From contig CM075652.1 of the NCBI GenBank assembly GCA_037953625.1, positions 148,118,597 through 148,182,596 on the forward strand: 64,000 bases of DNA, written 5' to 3'. Source of the stretch: Crotalaria pallida. Its lineage: Eukaryota; Streptophyta; Magnoliopsida; Fabales; Fabaceae. The position numbers were made by a program, and so were the translations under genes. Position 1 is the stretch's first letter. Each line of letters opens with the position of its first letter. Under the pieces are notes generated by a model. It made no database searches and was not told the origin of the DNA. It was given only the letters and a program-made list of their open reading frames with translations. Below are positions 43,624 to 52,830 of the stretch, piece after piece.

Positions 43624-44737
43624 GAGTTTTAAATTTTGGCTCCAATACTGAAATTTTGACCTCCATTTCGTATTTTTATGGACAAAAATACCTGTTTGTG
43701 TATTATTTTTTCCGTCCCTAATGAGACGGAAAATTTTCATATATGCCTTGATGAAAAATTTTCATCTACCTAAAGACGGAAAATTTCTATCTACATGGAA
43801 ACAGAAAAATTGCGGCCTGGGACAGACGGAAGCAACCATAAATGGTCAAATAAAAAAAAAAAAAAATCCCCACTTAGATTCAATTGAAATATGAATCTAG
43901 ATAGAAAGAACTCTTGCCCGTGTGTTTTCTGACATGCCATGAGCATGGCAATATGCAGCTAAATTAGATTGTAAAATATATCAACAAGTCTCATCAGACC
44001 ATCTTCAATCAAAGAAAATAACAAATTAGAGGATGGCTTACATAAGATTAAAAAAAAATTCCATCCCTTTGCTTAAATATGAGCTTATCATCACGATTAC
44101 AAGAAAAGGAGTAATGACTTTCAAAGATGAGAAAATCAAGTAAAGCAAAGAACTATCAATACATGAAGCCACTCTGACCTGAACTGCCACATAACTGCTA
44201 GGTGCTGCTATGGGAGCAGGAGCAGCCATGGGTACTGGTGCAACTGGATAACCTCCATATGGATCATATGGAGGAGGAGGTGGTGGAGCCATGTACCTGG
44301 ACCATGAAAACAAATAAACTTGCAGTGGAGTTAGTAAAATGTACTATAAGGGGGTTTGCAAAAGAAAATTGTGTTTACCCATGGGGTCCCCAAACAGGTG
44401 GTGGGGGAGGATGAAATGAAGATGGACTAGTATAACCAGTGTGTGTATAATCTCCGGTTGTTCGCAATCGTTTACTTTGATCATACGGACATTGACTGCC
44501 TGAAGGCTCATAATTTGCGATGTGGATTCTTCCGTCTGTCCAAGGACGGAATTTTTCCGTCTCCAGGTAGATGGAATTTTTCCGTCTCTAGGTAGATGTA
44601 AATTTTTCATCAAGGGATAGATGAAAATTTTCCGTCTCATTAGAGACGAAAAAAATAACACACAAAAAGATATTTTTGTCCATAAAAATATAAAATGGGG
44701 CCAAAATTTCAATAACGGAGGACAAAATTTAAAACTC
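43624..44737. mobile_element. Pack-MULE-like transposon carrying an RRM-gene fragment
   Basis: 1114 bp with terminal inverted repeats of about 209 bp: 43624-43832 begins GAGTTTTAAATTTTGGCTCC, and 44529-44737 is its diverged reverse complement ending ATTTAAAACTC. Each arm repeats 'gacggaaaaatt'-type words. The flanks share TTCTTTTT (43616-43623 and 44738-44745), compatible with a 9-bp Mutator duplication but low in complexity. No transposase. The interior holds two exons and the intron between them of a host gene. Confidence 0.82.
44179..44528 (-). pseudogene. Captured exons of an RRM RNA-binding protein gene (RBPMS/scw1-like)
   Basis: On the minus strand, exon b (about 44528 to 44379) reads YEPSGSQCPYDQSKRLRT, then a GDYTHTGYTSPSSFHPPPP segment, ending at a GT donor (CCATGG|GTAAAC). 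After an 82-bp intron, exon a (44296-44179) reads YMAPPPPPYDPYGGYPVAP and continues to SSYVAVQ at a second GT donor. The split Gly codon joins in frame. This proline-rich linker, by my recollection of the family, joins the first and second RRM domains in plant RBPMS/'scw1-like' RNA-binding proteins. Neither RRM is present and both sides run into transposon ends, so this is a fragment, not a gene. Splice sites and frame are intact, which implies recent capture. Confidence 0.75.
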
Positions 44738-44939
44738 TTCTTTTTTTTTTTCCTCGGTCACTACACAGAAAAGGAAATTTGGCTACCTCCATTTGCGACT
44801 GGGGGCCAAGTAGTTGCTATTAGCTACTGTTTTTGTGATTTTGTGATTGGACCATGTAGTTGCTTTTCTCACGTTTGCAATTGAGGCCCGTTAGTTGCTA
44901 TTAGCTGCCATTAAAAAAAAATTCCGAAAAAAAAATAAA

Positions 44940-45430
44940 ATTGGAGTCACGTCTCACACTCCTTCTCACTGATTCAACACTCACGCTCCTTCAACATTCC
45001 TCGCTAATCGCTCACTCACACTTCTCACTGATAACTTCTTCAACACTCTCACTTCTCAATTCTCTCTCCTCGCTCTCAATTCGTTAATTCTGCTCTCACT
45101 CTTCAACGACGGTGACACCGACGTTAGTCTTCTCATCATCGATCGAACGGTGAGTCTTCTTCGCTCATTGTGATTTGAATTTTTAGGGTTCTTAATTTGT
45201 AATTTAGGAATTATTCTGAAATTTTATTTTAGGGATTAGGTTTTCTATAATTGTGATTTTCTTTTTATGATTGTGATTAAAATTAGTTAGGTTTTGGATC
45301 TGATCAAGTTTCAATGTCTATATTTTTGAAATTACAGAGACGCCACGAATCACCACTGTCTTCTCACCTTTCACATTTCACCTTCATCTTACCACCGCGA
45401 ACCACCACTGTCATCTCTATCGAATGGTTA
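44940..45430 (+). pseudogene. Captured 5' UTR-like exons (probably of the bZIP gene)
   Basis: CT-rich leader-like sequence (ctcactcacacttctcactg) ends at a good donor (gatcgaacg|gtgagtc) at about 45150; an acceptor (gaaattacag|agacgcc) at about 45340 opens a second non-coding exon ending at about 45425 (tcgaatg|gttagtc). Introns have the T-rich, 'attttagggatt' texture of plant leader introns. No protein is encoded. Confidence 0.45.
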
Positions 45431-46423
45431 GTCTTCTGATCTCTCACCCTCATTTTGTGATTTGAATTTTAGGGATTAGAGTTCTGAGTTTGCATTTTAA
45501 TGATTAGGGTTCTGAGTTTGTATTTTTAGGGATTTGGTTATGAAATTGTATTTTAGGGATTAGGTTCTGAAACATTGTTTTGTTTTGCAATTGTGAATGA
45601 GTTTAACTGTGTTGTGACTTGTTTTGTGATTGTGAAGAACATATCAATTGCAAATGAACAAATCAACTGCAAAATTAGGATCGTAATTCAATTTTTCTTA
45701 CAACAATACAACAAATCTATCAAAACCTTGAGTTTTTTTCCCTTCAAATTTATCATTCGATTTTTTTGGTTATTACCTCGGTTATTAACATGGAGCTGTA
45801 GGATTAAGCGATGTCAACTCAAAAGGGAAGCACAGAGAGCAGAGGTTCAATGAAGTGTAAACTACTAAATAGGCTAAATTATGTTTTTAGTCCCCCCTAA
45901 TGTATGTTCATTTTGTTTTTGGTCCTTGGAAACTAAAAATCTTGTTGAGTTGTGCAACCTAAATTATTTTGATTTTTGTCTCTGAATTTAGCTGAAATTC
46001 GTTAAGTGATGATATGTCATATTCGCGTGGTGCCCCTTATCATCCATGTGTAGTTTTATTTCATCACTTATCAGATTTCCTCCAACGGCAGGGAGATGAA
46101 GGAACTGCAGAGAGCTGGTTATCACAAACACTTACTTAGTTAATAGAAACTAGTAATTTTGTTGAAGTGCTGTGCCGTTGAAATTAGTCCTAATGGGTTG
46201 CAGGCGTGGAGGGTGAAAACTATTTATATTTTTATTTTACTGTTAAAATTGGAGATTCTAGAGTGGACGCGGTCATCATTTTCACTTTATCTATCACTAA
46301 TTTATTGATCCTCACTGACCTGAATTTCTTGACTTGTTTTAGTTCTTGTGACACTATGCAACCTTGTAGGAGTGTGACTATGCAACATTTTTTTTGACAT
46401 GTAATAATGATTTTGGTTTTCAG

Positions 46424-46527
46424 GGGCACTGAAGCGAACAACGTTCATCCTTCTCGGATTTCTGAATTTGGAGCCCTTGAGCAATCACTTGGATTTCGTG
46501 TTGAGGATGCCATCAATCTTAGCAGAA
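46424..46527 (+). pseudogene. Captured exon of a TGA-type bZIP transcription factor
   Basis: The acceptor ggttttcag ends at 46423; the exon reads (M)GTEANNVHPSRISEFGALE and then QSLGFRVEDAINLSR, and ends at a donor (AGCAGAA|GTATG). Known family pattern: the N-terminal region of TGA2.1-like bZIP factors (SA/NPR1 pathway regulators binding TGACG) has this GTEANN...FG.LEQ.LGFR segment, by my recollection. The bZIP and DOG1-like domains are not in the window. The downstream intron is interrupted by the Copia element at 46801. Fragment only. Confidence 0.65.
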
Positions 46528-46800
46528 GTATGTTGCTCACATTTTTATCTCCGGCTGAAGTGTTCTGTTTTGAGTTTTAAATCTTGTCCTGTAGCTTATA
46601 TTGTGTGCTTAGTGCTTACCAATATTGTGTATGCAAAACAGGAATTATCTCCTTTCGTATAGTTTGTATTTGTTTATATGTTTATAACTTGCTGCTAATA
46701 AAAATCTTCCAGTCTATTTCTATATCTTGGGTAAAATCTTTATTTCTATGAAAGATGTTATTCTCTATTTTGCAGTACTGTGTGCATTCAATACTTAATA

Positions 46801-47005
46801 TATAAGAGAATTAATATGTATATTCAATTGAATTAATGTGTGTACAGAGGTTTACATTATATAGATTGCTATACTAATAACCGTACAGATAAACTAGGAA
46901 AGAATAAAGGGAATTTTGAACTGATACAACAATAACCGTATAGGAGGATAAGGGATGAGAGTAAATTTGAACTAGTCAACAGCAGTATCAGCTACAACGC
47001 CTATA
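46801..47005 (-). repeat. 3' LTR of Copia 2
   Basis: 205 bp; the pol stop codon lies inside it. Differs from the other LTR at four positions. Confidence 0.92.
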
Positions 47006-50000
47006 CGCCCCCTCAAGAAGGTGGAGGGACAAGCTACACCAATCTTGGACTTGAGAAATTGGTGACGCGTGGAAGAAAGCGACTTGGTGAGAAGATCAGC
47101 CAATTGGTGACTGGATGGAATATGAAGAACATGGAGTTCCTTGTTTGCAACCAAGTCACGAACAAAATGGAAAGCAATTGCCAAATGTTTCATGCGAGAG
47201 TGGAAAACTGGGTTTGCACAGAGATAGGTTGCACCAATATTATCAGAATAAATAGTTGGTTCTTCGCGAAGCGGATGATGAAGTTCATTGAGCAGCTGAC
47301 GGAGCCATAATAGCTCATCAGCAGTAGAGCCTATTGTGCGATATTCAGCCTCTGTAGAAGATTTAGCAACAGACTTTTGTTTCTTGTTGGACCAAGAGAT
47401 GGCATTAGGACCCAAGTAGATAATATAAGCAGCAGTGGAGCGTCGATCAGCAGTATCCCCAGCCCAATCAGCATCACAAAATGCAGTGAGATTAAGATTG
47501 GAGTCACGGCGAAGGAGAAGTCCATGGGAGATGGTACCTTTGAGATACCGAAGAACACGTTTGGCAGCTTGCATATGAATTTCAGTAGGCGCAGACAGAA
47601 ATTGAGAAAGCTTGCTGACAGAGAAGGACACATCAGGTCTTGTGATAGATAAATACTGAAGGGAACCAACAATACGTCGATATTTAGTGACATCACACGA
47701 GGACGCATCAGAAAAGGAGGATAAGTCACAACTAGTTGACAAGGGTGTAGATACAGGCTTAGCATCTTGCATATTCACAGAATGCAGGAGAGTGCGAATG
47801 TAGTGATGTTGAGTGAGGAAGAGACCACTAGGAGATGGAATAATTTCAACACCAAGGAAGTGACTGGGTGTACCTAAATCCTTCAAAGAAAACTGGTCTG
47901 CCAAAGCCAATTGAAAAATACGAAGAAACTCTTCATTGTTACCAGTCAACAGTAAATCATCAACATACACTAAGAAATATGCCAAAACACCCTTGTTGCA
48001 GTAAATAAACAGAGATGTATCAGATTTTGAATTAGTGAAACCATAGTGCAACAGAAAGGTACGAAGAGCAGTATACCAGGCACGGGGTGCTTGTTTGAGA
48101 CCATACAGAGACTTATGAAGTTTGCACACATGATCAGGAAATTGAGGGTGAACAAAACCTGGTGGTTGGCGCATATACAAGTCCTCAGTTATGTGACCAT
48201 GGAGAAAAGCATTATTGACATCAATTTGGCGGAGAGGCCAACCATGAGATAATGCAAGACATAGGACCACCTTAATAGTCTGGGGTTTTACCATAGGGCT
48301 AAAGGTATCACTGTAATCAATGCCGGGTCGTTGGTGAAATCCTTTAGCAACCAAGCGAGCCTTGTAACGAGCAATGGTGCCATCAGTATGCCTCTTAAGG
48401 CAATAAACCCATTTGTTGCCAATAATATTGAAGTGAGGGTGCCTAGGAACCAAAGTCCAAGTGCCATTTGCAAGTAAGGCATTGAACTCATCAGACATAG
48501 CAGATTTCCATTGAGGACTTTTTAAGGCAGTGGTGAGACAAGAGGGTTCAATGGGCTCAGGTAGTGGAAACTTGGAGACCATGTGAACCTTTTTGGGTTT
48601 GAAAATACCATTCTTAGAACGAGTAACCATGGGATGAGAAGTCACAGGGTCAACCGGTGCAAGGACATTGGGCGATGAATCTGCTGATGCGGAGAGTGGA
48701 GAAGACACTGTGTACAAATCTTGATTAGGTGAGACTGGTGATGGAGATGCGGGCGGGTCTGGGTCGAATGAAGGCATGGCTGCAGGTGGTATGTGAGGGT
48801 GTGGGGAGGTGGCATCGGTACAGGGCAGGGAGGGAGAAGGTGACGGGAGGGAGGGTGTGTCGGTGGGAACAGGGAAGGAGGAGGGCGCACACGGTGGGGG
48901 GAGCGGTGATTCAGCTGGAGAGGGTGGAGTGTGCGACGGAGGGGAGAGGGGCATAACATGGGTGACGGATGAGGGTAATCGCAGGAGGGAGGGGTTGGGG
49001 TCAGGGGATGCCAAAGTAGATGGAGAAGAGGCTGCCGAAGTAGAGGAAGAGGGTTGGGATTGTGTTTGGGAAGAAGAAGTGGGCTTAATGGGCCAAGGGA
49101 AAATAGAAGGGGTGGAGGCGGTATGTGGGCCAAGAGGGAGGGTGGGATGTGGATTAGAACCGATGGAGTAGGGAGCAGTAGAATAAGGAAAGATATTCTC
49201 AACAAACTGAACATGCCTAGATGTGTATAATTTTTGTGTTTTTGAATTATAACAAAGATAAGCACTCTGGGTAGGGCTATATCCAAGAAAGACACAAGGT
49301 TGAGACTTGGGTAGAAGTTTATTATTGGTGTAGGGAACCAACCAAGGAAAGCAAAGACATCCAAAAGGACGTAGTTTGTGATAATTGGGAACATAGTTAA
49401 AAAGAACTTGAAGAGGGGTTTTCATGGAGAGACCAGGAGTAGGCATGCGATTGATAAGATAAGCAGCAGTTTGCAACGCATGACACCAAAATGAAAGGGG
49501 TAAGGAGGCATGATGAAGAACACATTTGGCAGTTTCAACATGATGACGATGTTTACGTTCAGATATGCCATTATGTTCAGGAGTGTGTGGGGGGGTGGTG
49601 AGATGGGAGATACCATGAGTTTGAAGAAAGGCGCGCAATTTAATAAATTCACCACCATTATCATAATAGAGAGTTTTTATTTTTGAGTTTAATTGATTTT
49701 CCACGAGAGATTTAAAAATAGGGAAAATAGTAGAGACATCAGATTTAAATTTCATTGGATAAAGCCACACATATTTAGAAAATAAATCAATGAACACAGC
49801 ATAATATGAAAAACCATTTATTGATGACACAGACGCAGGACCCCATACATCAGAGTAAATTATTTCAAGAGGATAATTACTAGATAAAGTAGAGCTAGAA
49901 AATGGCAATTTGTGACTTTTATTGGCCAAACAATCTAAACACTGACTACTGCTAGAAGTGGAATTAAATGGAAGGTTATGAGATTTGAGAGTGCGACGAA

Positions 50001-51000
50001 GAATGCGGAAAGCTGGGTGGCCAAGACGATGATGCCAAAGGTCAATGGATGGTTGAGTGCTGGTGGAATAGGCTCGGGGAGATGGATGATGAGGAGGTTT
50101 CAATTTGTACACATTGTCTTCATTCTTTCCGCGCAGCAGGATCGCCCCTGTCTGCAGATCCTTGACCTCAAAGTGCCAAGGAAAAAATTCAATGGAAACA
50201 TCATTAGATTGGCATAACTGAGAAACAGATATTAAATTTTGAGTAACATTGGGCACATATAAGATATCAGATAGATAAAGAGGATGAGAATTAGTAGGCA
50301 AATGAGTAGAACCAATATGTGTTATCGGGAGACCCTTACCATTGGCAACGACTAACTGATCAGAGCCACGATAGTCATTGGTGATGGAGAGATTGGCAGA
50401 GTCATTGGTAACATGGTGAGAGGCACCAGTATCAAGCAGCCAGGAAGGTTCAGAACGAACAGGGAGAGAGACAAAATTGGCAGTGTGGCGAGGATGATTC
50501 GGTGGGTACCCATGAAGTTGATAGCAGGTCTTGGCGGTGTGACCGCAACGATCACAGTATTGACAAACAGGAGCAGAATTGTGAATAGGACCTCGTCGGG
50601 AGGTAGAGGAGTTAGAGGAGGGAGCAGGGCGGTGAGCAACAGGGGGCTCACGAGAATGACGCCTGCCCCGAGAAGAAGGGACACCAGGCCGGTGAGCATA
50701 ATTGGTCGTGAGAGGCAGTGGCTGCTGCTGACGATCATCACGATGGAGGAATATCTCAAAGTCCACCAATTTGTCAAACAACTCATCAAACGAAAGAGGA
50801 GAATCGCGAGTGCGAAGTGAAGCATTAAATTCCCGGAAAGAGGGACCAAGACCATTCAGTGATGCAATGACCAGATCAAGGTCATCGACCGGGTGACCGA
50901 TGAGAGCCAGTTCATCGGCGATGAAACGAATGGAGCGCAGGTACTCACTAACAGAAGAGTTACCTTTGGTTATTGAGGCAAGACGCTCCTTCAGTGACAT
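46972..51000 (-). CDS. Copia 2 gag (C-terminal part) and pol polyprotein
   Basis: 1342 codons open from MSLKERLASITKG. CCHC knuckle C146, C149, H154, C159; protease D190-T-G (WLLDTGASHHVTN); integrase with LWHHRLGHP, IYSDVWGP, YYDNGGEF and HNGISERKHRH; a long Pro/Ser-rich linker (about residues 630-790); RT with QIDVNNAFLHG and YVDD; RNase H with FCDADWAGD and KSSTEAEYR. Copia domain order. The ATG at 51000 is internal: the normal Gag start is in the other frame at 51367, so this frame alone lacks the Gag N terminus. RNase H and IN motifs resemble the Retrofit/Ale (RE1-like) lineage. Except for the gag break, pol looks complete. Confidence 0.93.
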   Translation of the reverse strand: MSLKERLASITKGNSSVSEYLRSIRFIADELALIGHPVDDLDLVIASLNGLGPSFREFNASLRTRDSPLSFDELFDKLVDFEIFLHRDDRQQQPLPLTTNYAHRPGVPSSRGRRHSREPPVAHRPAPSSNSSTSRRGPIHNSAPVCQYCDRCGHTAKTCYQLHGYPPNHPRHTANFVSLPVRSEPSWLLDTGASHHVTNDSANLSITNDYRGSDQLVVANGKGLPITHIGSTHLPTNSHPLYLSDILYVPNVTQNLISVSQLCQSNDVSIEFFPWHFEVKDLQTGAILLRGKNEDNVYKLKPPHHPSPRAYSTSTQPSIDLWHHRLGHPAFRILRRTLKSHNLPFNSTSSSSQCLDCLANKSHKLPFSSSTLSSNYPLEIIYSDVWGPASVSSINGFSYYAVFIDLFSKYVWLYPMKFKSDVSTIFPIFKSLVENQLNSKIKTLYYDNGGEFIKLRAFLQTHGISHLTTPPHTPEHNGISERKHRHHVETAKCVLHHASLPLSFWCHALQTAAYLINRMPTPGLSMKTPLQVLFNYVPNYHKLRPFGCLCFPWLVPYTNNKLLPKSQPCVFLGYSPTQSAYLCYNSKTQKLYTSRHVQFVENIFPYSTAPYSIGSNPHPTLPLGPHTASTPSIFPWPIKPTSSSQTQSQPSSSTSAASSPSTLASPDPNPSLLRLPSSVTHVMPLSPPSHTPPSPAESPLPPPCAPSSFPVPTDTPSLPSPSPSLPCTDATSPHPHIPPAAMPSFDPDPPASPSPVSPNQDLYTVSSPLSASADSSPNVLAPVDPVTSHPMVTRSKNGIFKPKKVHMVSKFPLPEPIEPSCLTTALKSPQWKSAMSDEFNALLANGTWTLVPRHPHFNIIGNKWVYCLKRHTDGTIARYKARLVAKGFHQRPGIDYSDTFSPMVKPQTIKVVLCLALSHGWPLRQIDVNNAFLHGHITEDLYMRQPPGFVHPQFPDHVCKLHKSLYGLKQAPRAWYTALRTFLLHYGFTNSKSDTSLFIYCNKGVLAYFLVYVDDLLLTGNNEEFLRIFQLALADQFSLKDLGTPSHFLGVEIIPSPSGLFLTQHHYIRTLLHSVNMQDAKPVSTPLSTSCDLSSFSDASSCDVTKYRRIVGSLQYLSITRPDVSFSVSKLSQFLSAPTEIHMQAAKRVLRYLKGTISHGLLLRRDSNLNLTAFCDADWAGDTADRRSTAAYIIYLGPNAISWSNKKQKSVAKSSTEAEYRTIGSTADELLWLRQLLNELHHPLREEPTIYSDNIGATYLCANPVFHSRMKHLAIAFHFVRDLVANKELHVLHIPSSHQLADLLTKSLSSTRHQFLKSKIGVACPSTFLRGRIGVVADTAVD

Positions 51001-51367
51001 GGGTGCGGGAACGATTGGCGTAGGCCTTGGTCAATCGTTGCCAAACTTCAGCAGAGGATGTAGCAGAGGACATCACAATTTGAGCATCAGATTCACAGGA
51101 GCCTAAGAGAGCGAGATAGACATAGTGATCCTGACGGATCCAATAAGTGTAAGCAGGATTAGGAGAAGTAACACCGCTAGTAGTGAGGGTAGCTGAAGGA
51201 CAGGGAAGGGTGCCATCAACATAGCCAAGGACATCATTGGCAATGAGAAGATTGGTAACTTGTTTAAACCAGGTGGGGTAATTAGTGGAAGTGAGTTTGA
51301 TTGGAAGGGAAGCTGGGGTGTTGAACTCAACGAGAGATTTGGAAGCAGAAGAAGCAGAGAGGGCCAT
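50960..51367 (-). pseudogene. Copia 2 gag N-terminal part, frameshifted
   Basis: Starts MALSASSASKSLVEFNTPAS and carries the usual Copia Gag words NYPTWFKQVTNLL and VWQRLTKAYANRSR. Near 51000 the reading frame should pass into the pol frame beginning SLKERL but is out of register, so it runs to an unrelated stop at 50960. Simplest reading: a small indel at about 51000-51005. A programmed frameshift is not expected, as most plant Copia elements use a single frame. Confidence 0.85.
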
Positions 51368-51401
51368 TGGGTAGGATCGTAGGCTGTGAAGCTAAGGCTT
51401 T

Positions 51402-51411
51402 TCTGATACCA
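51402..51411 (-). promoter_or_regulatory. Primer binding site of Copia 2
   Basis: The minus strand reads TGGTATCAGA directly after the 5' LTR (51412-51616), confirming the non-TG/CA LTR boundary. Confidence 0.9.
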
Positions 51412-51616
51412 TATAAGAGAATTAATGTGTATATTCAATTGAATTAATGTGTGTACAGAGGTTTACATTATATAGATTGCTATTCTAATAACCGTACAGA
51501 TAAACTAGGAAAGAATAAAGGGAATTTTGAACTGATACAACAATAACCGTATAGGAGGATAAGGGATGAGAATAAATTTGAACTAGTCAACAGCAGTATC
51601 AACTACAACGCCTATA
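51412..51616 (-). repeat. 5' LTR of Copia 2
   Basis: 205 bp, flanked by the primer site and by the TAATA duplication. Confidence 0.92.
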
Positions 51617-52081
51617 TAATATTATTAATTCTGTTACTGTTGTGTACCAGATGAGGAATATCCTTTAAAGTTGTTTTCATATGGTGCTGGTATAATGCTC
51701 TAAAGATAAGCCTTTTTTAAAAAAAAAAAATTTGGAAAAGTCTTTGTTATCTTAATTTTACTTGTGAAACTTTCTTTGCATAAGCATTACTTCATGTGTT
51801 CATGGTGTTTTAGTATGCTTTTGTTACAATTCCGCGCCTGATGATACTTAATCTATATTGTAAACCAAATGAATCATATTTTTTTCCAACGGTTTAACCG
51901 TTGCGATGGAAATTTTCCGTCACTATTTGCGACTGCCTTGCAACCAGTTGGAAAACGGTTTGCAACCCTACTTTTTGCGACGGAATCTTGGCGGTCGCAA
52001 ATTCCGTCGCAAACATGTATTGCAACCGAAAATGCATTATTTTGCGGCCGTTTTTTCCGTCGCTAAAACGCGTTTTTGCCG

Positions 52082-52243
52082 ACAGCCGAAGACTAATCCC
52101 CTCCGAGGCTTAAAGATCACCGAAGTGGGTTTTGCCTCTACCAACAAAAAGTCTTTTTCATGCCCACGGCAGGGATCGAACCCCTGACATCATGTTTAAG
52201 GAACCCAGCTATCTACCAACTATGCTGGGCTTTGTTGGTTCCT
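52082..52243 (-). mobile_element. tRNA-derived SINE, family 1, with both promoter boxes
   Basis: On the minus strand: agcccagcatagttggtaga (box A region), ggggttcgatccctg (box B), then the family tail 'cctcggaggggattagtctt'. No target duplication was resolved, because it abuts the CACTA end region. Confidence 0.8.
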
Positions 52244-52830
52244 CGGTCCTGTTTTAATCCTAGTAAGTATATTTAATGTATGAATAATATCTTCAAAAAT
52301 TGAAAAAAGTACTTTTTTTTATCAATCACCGATTTTAGCTATTCGTTTATATAATATTAAATAATTTTTTTTTGAGAAATTTAATAACTCTAAAAATATT
52401 AATTTGTCTTTAAGAATACCTATTAAGTAATAAAAAGTTTCGAAATTCAAATACAAATATATATTTTCTCAATCCTGATGTCAAAGTTGATAAAGTATAA
52501 TATTCTAAATTTTGAAATAACAAATCATTCGATATAACTTTTATCGGTAATATATTACAGCAGTAATAAGATTATGAAATTTTACATAAATGTTCTAAAT
52601 ATTAAATTAAACATATTTTTATAAAGAAACAATTTATAAATATGCTTCTAAGGCTTACCACTTGAACTCCTTGTTGAAATTCTAAATAAAAGTACTCTTT
52701 TATTTTTTTGTAATAACAAATCTCAACTTATGCATCCAAAATAAAAATTGTAAATTTTTATACATGCACTAATGATAAATTTTAATAATATTAATTTATT
52801 CAAGTAGGAAAAATTGTGGATCTTGCGCAA
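52244..52830. other. Non-coding spacer
   Basis: AT-rich, nothing recognised. Confidence 0.4.

Larger units (their letters stand above)
46801..51616 (-). mobile_element. Copia LTR retrotransposon with TATA...TATA LTR ends
   Basis: 4816 bp: LTRs 46801-47005 and 51412-51616 (205 bp each) with an exact 5-bp duplication TAATA (46796-46800 and 51617-51621). The LTRs begin TATAAGAG and end GCCTATA on +, instead of TG...CA. I count four differences between them, about 98% identity. Primer site 51402-51411; polypurine tract complement cgccccctcaa at 47006-47016. The coding region is gag-pol broken once in gag. Confidence 0.93.
44759..52080. mobile_element. CACTA-like transposon with a captured bZIP gene fragment (host of Copia 2)
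   Basis: Left end CACTACACAGAAAAGG at 44759, followed by 'tttgcgactggggg' and 'gtagttgctatt' words. Related subterminal words (tttgcgactgccttgcaacc, gcgacggaa, attccgtcgc) occur at 51900-52075. Between them are gene-like exons and introns with the 4.8-kb Copia inserted. The expected right terminus (...TAGTG) is absent, apparently lost where the SINE at 52082 begins. The pairing of the two ends is inference. Confidence 0.55.

Noticed and set aside
44038..44313. Minus-strand frame as a stand-alone small gene
   Set aside because: The conserved part is an internal exon with splice sites on both sides; the upstream Met of the frame lies in intron sequence.
48642..49394. Long Pro/Leu-rich frame on -
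   Set aside because: Out-of-frame shadow of the Pro/Ser-rich linker of the Copia 2 polyprotein.
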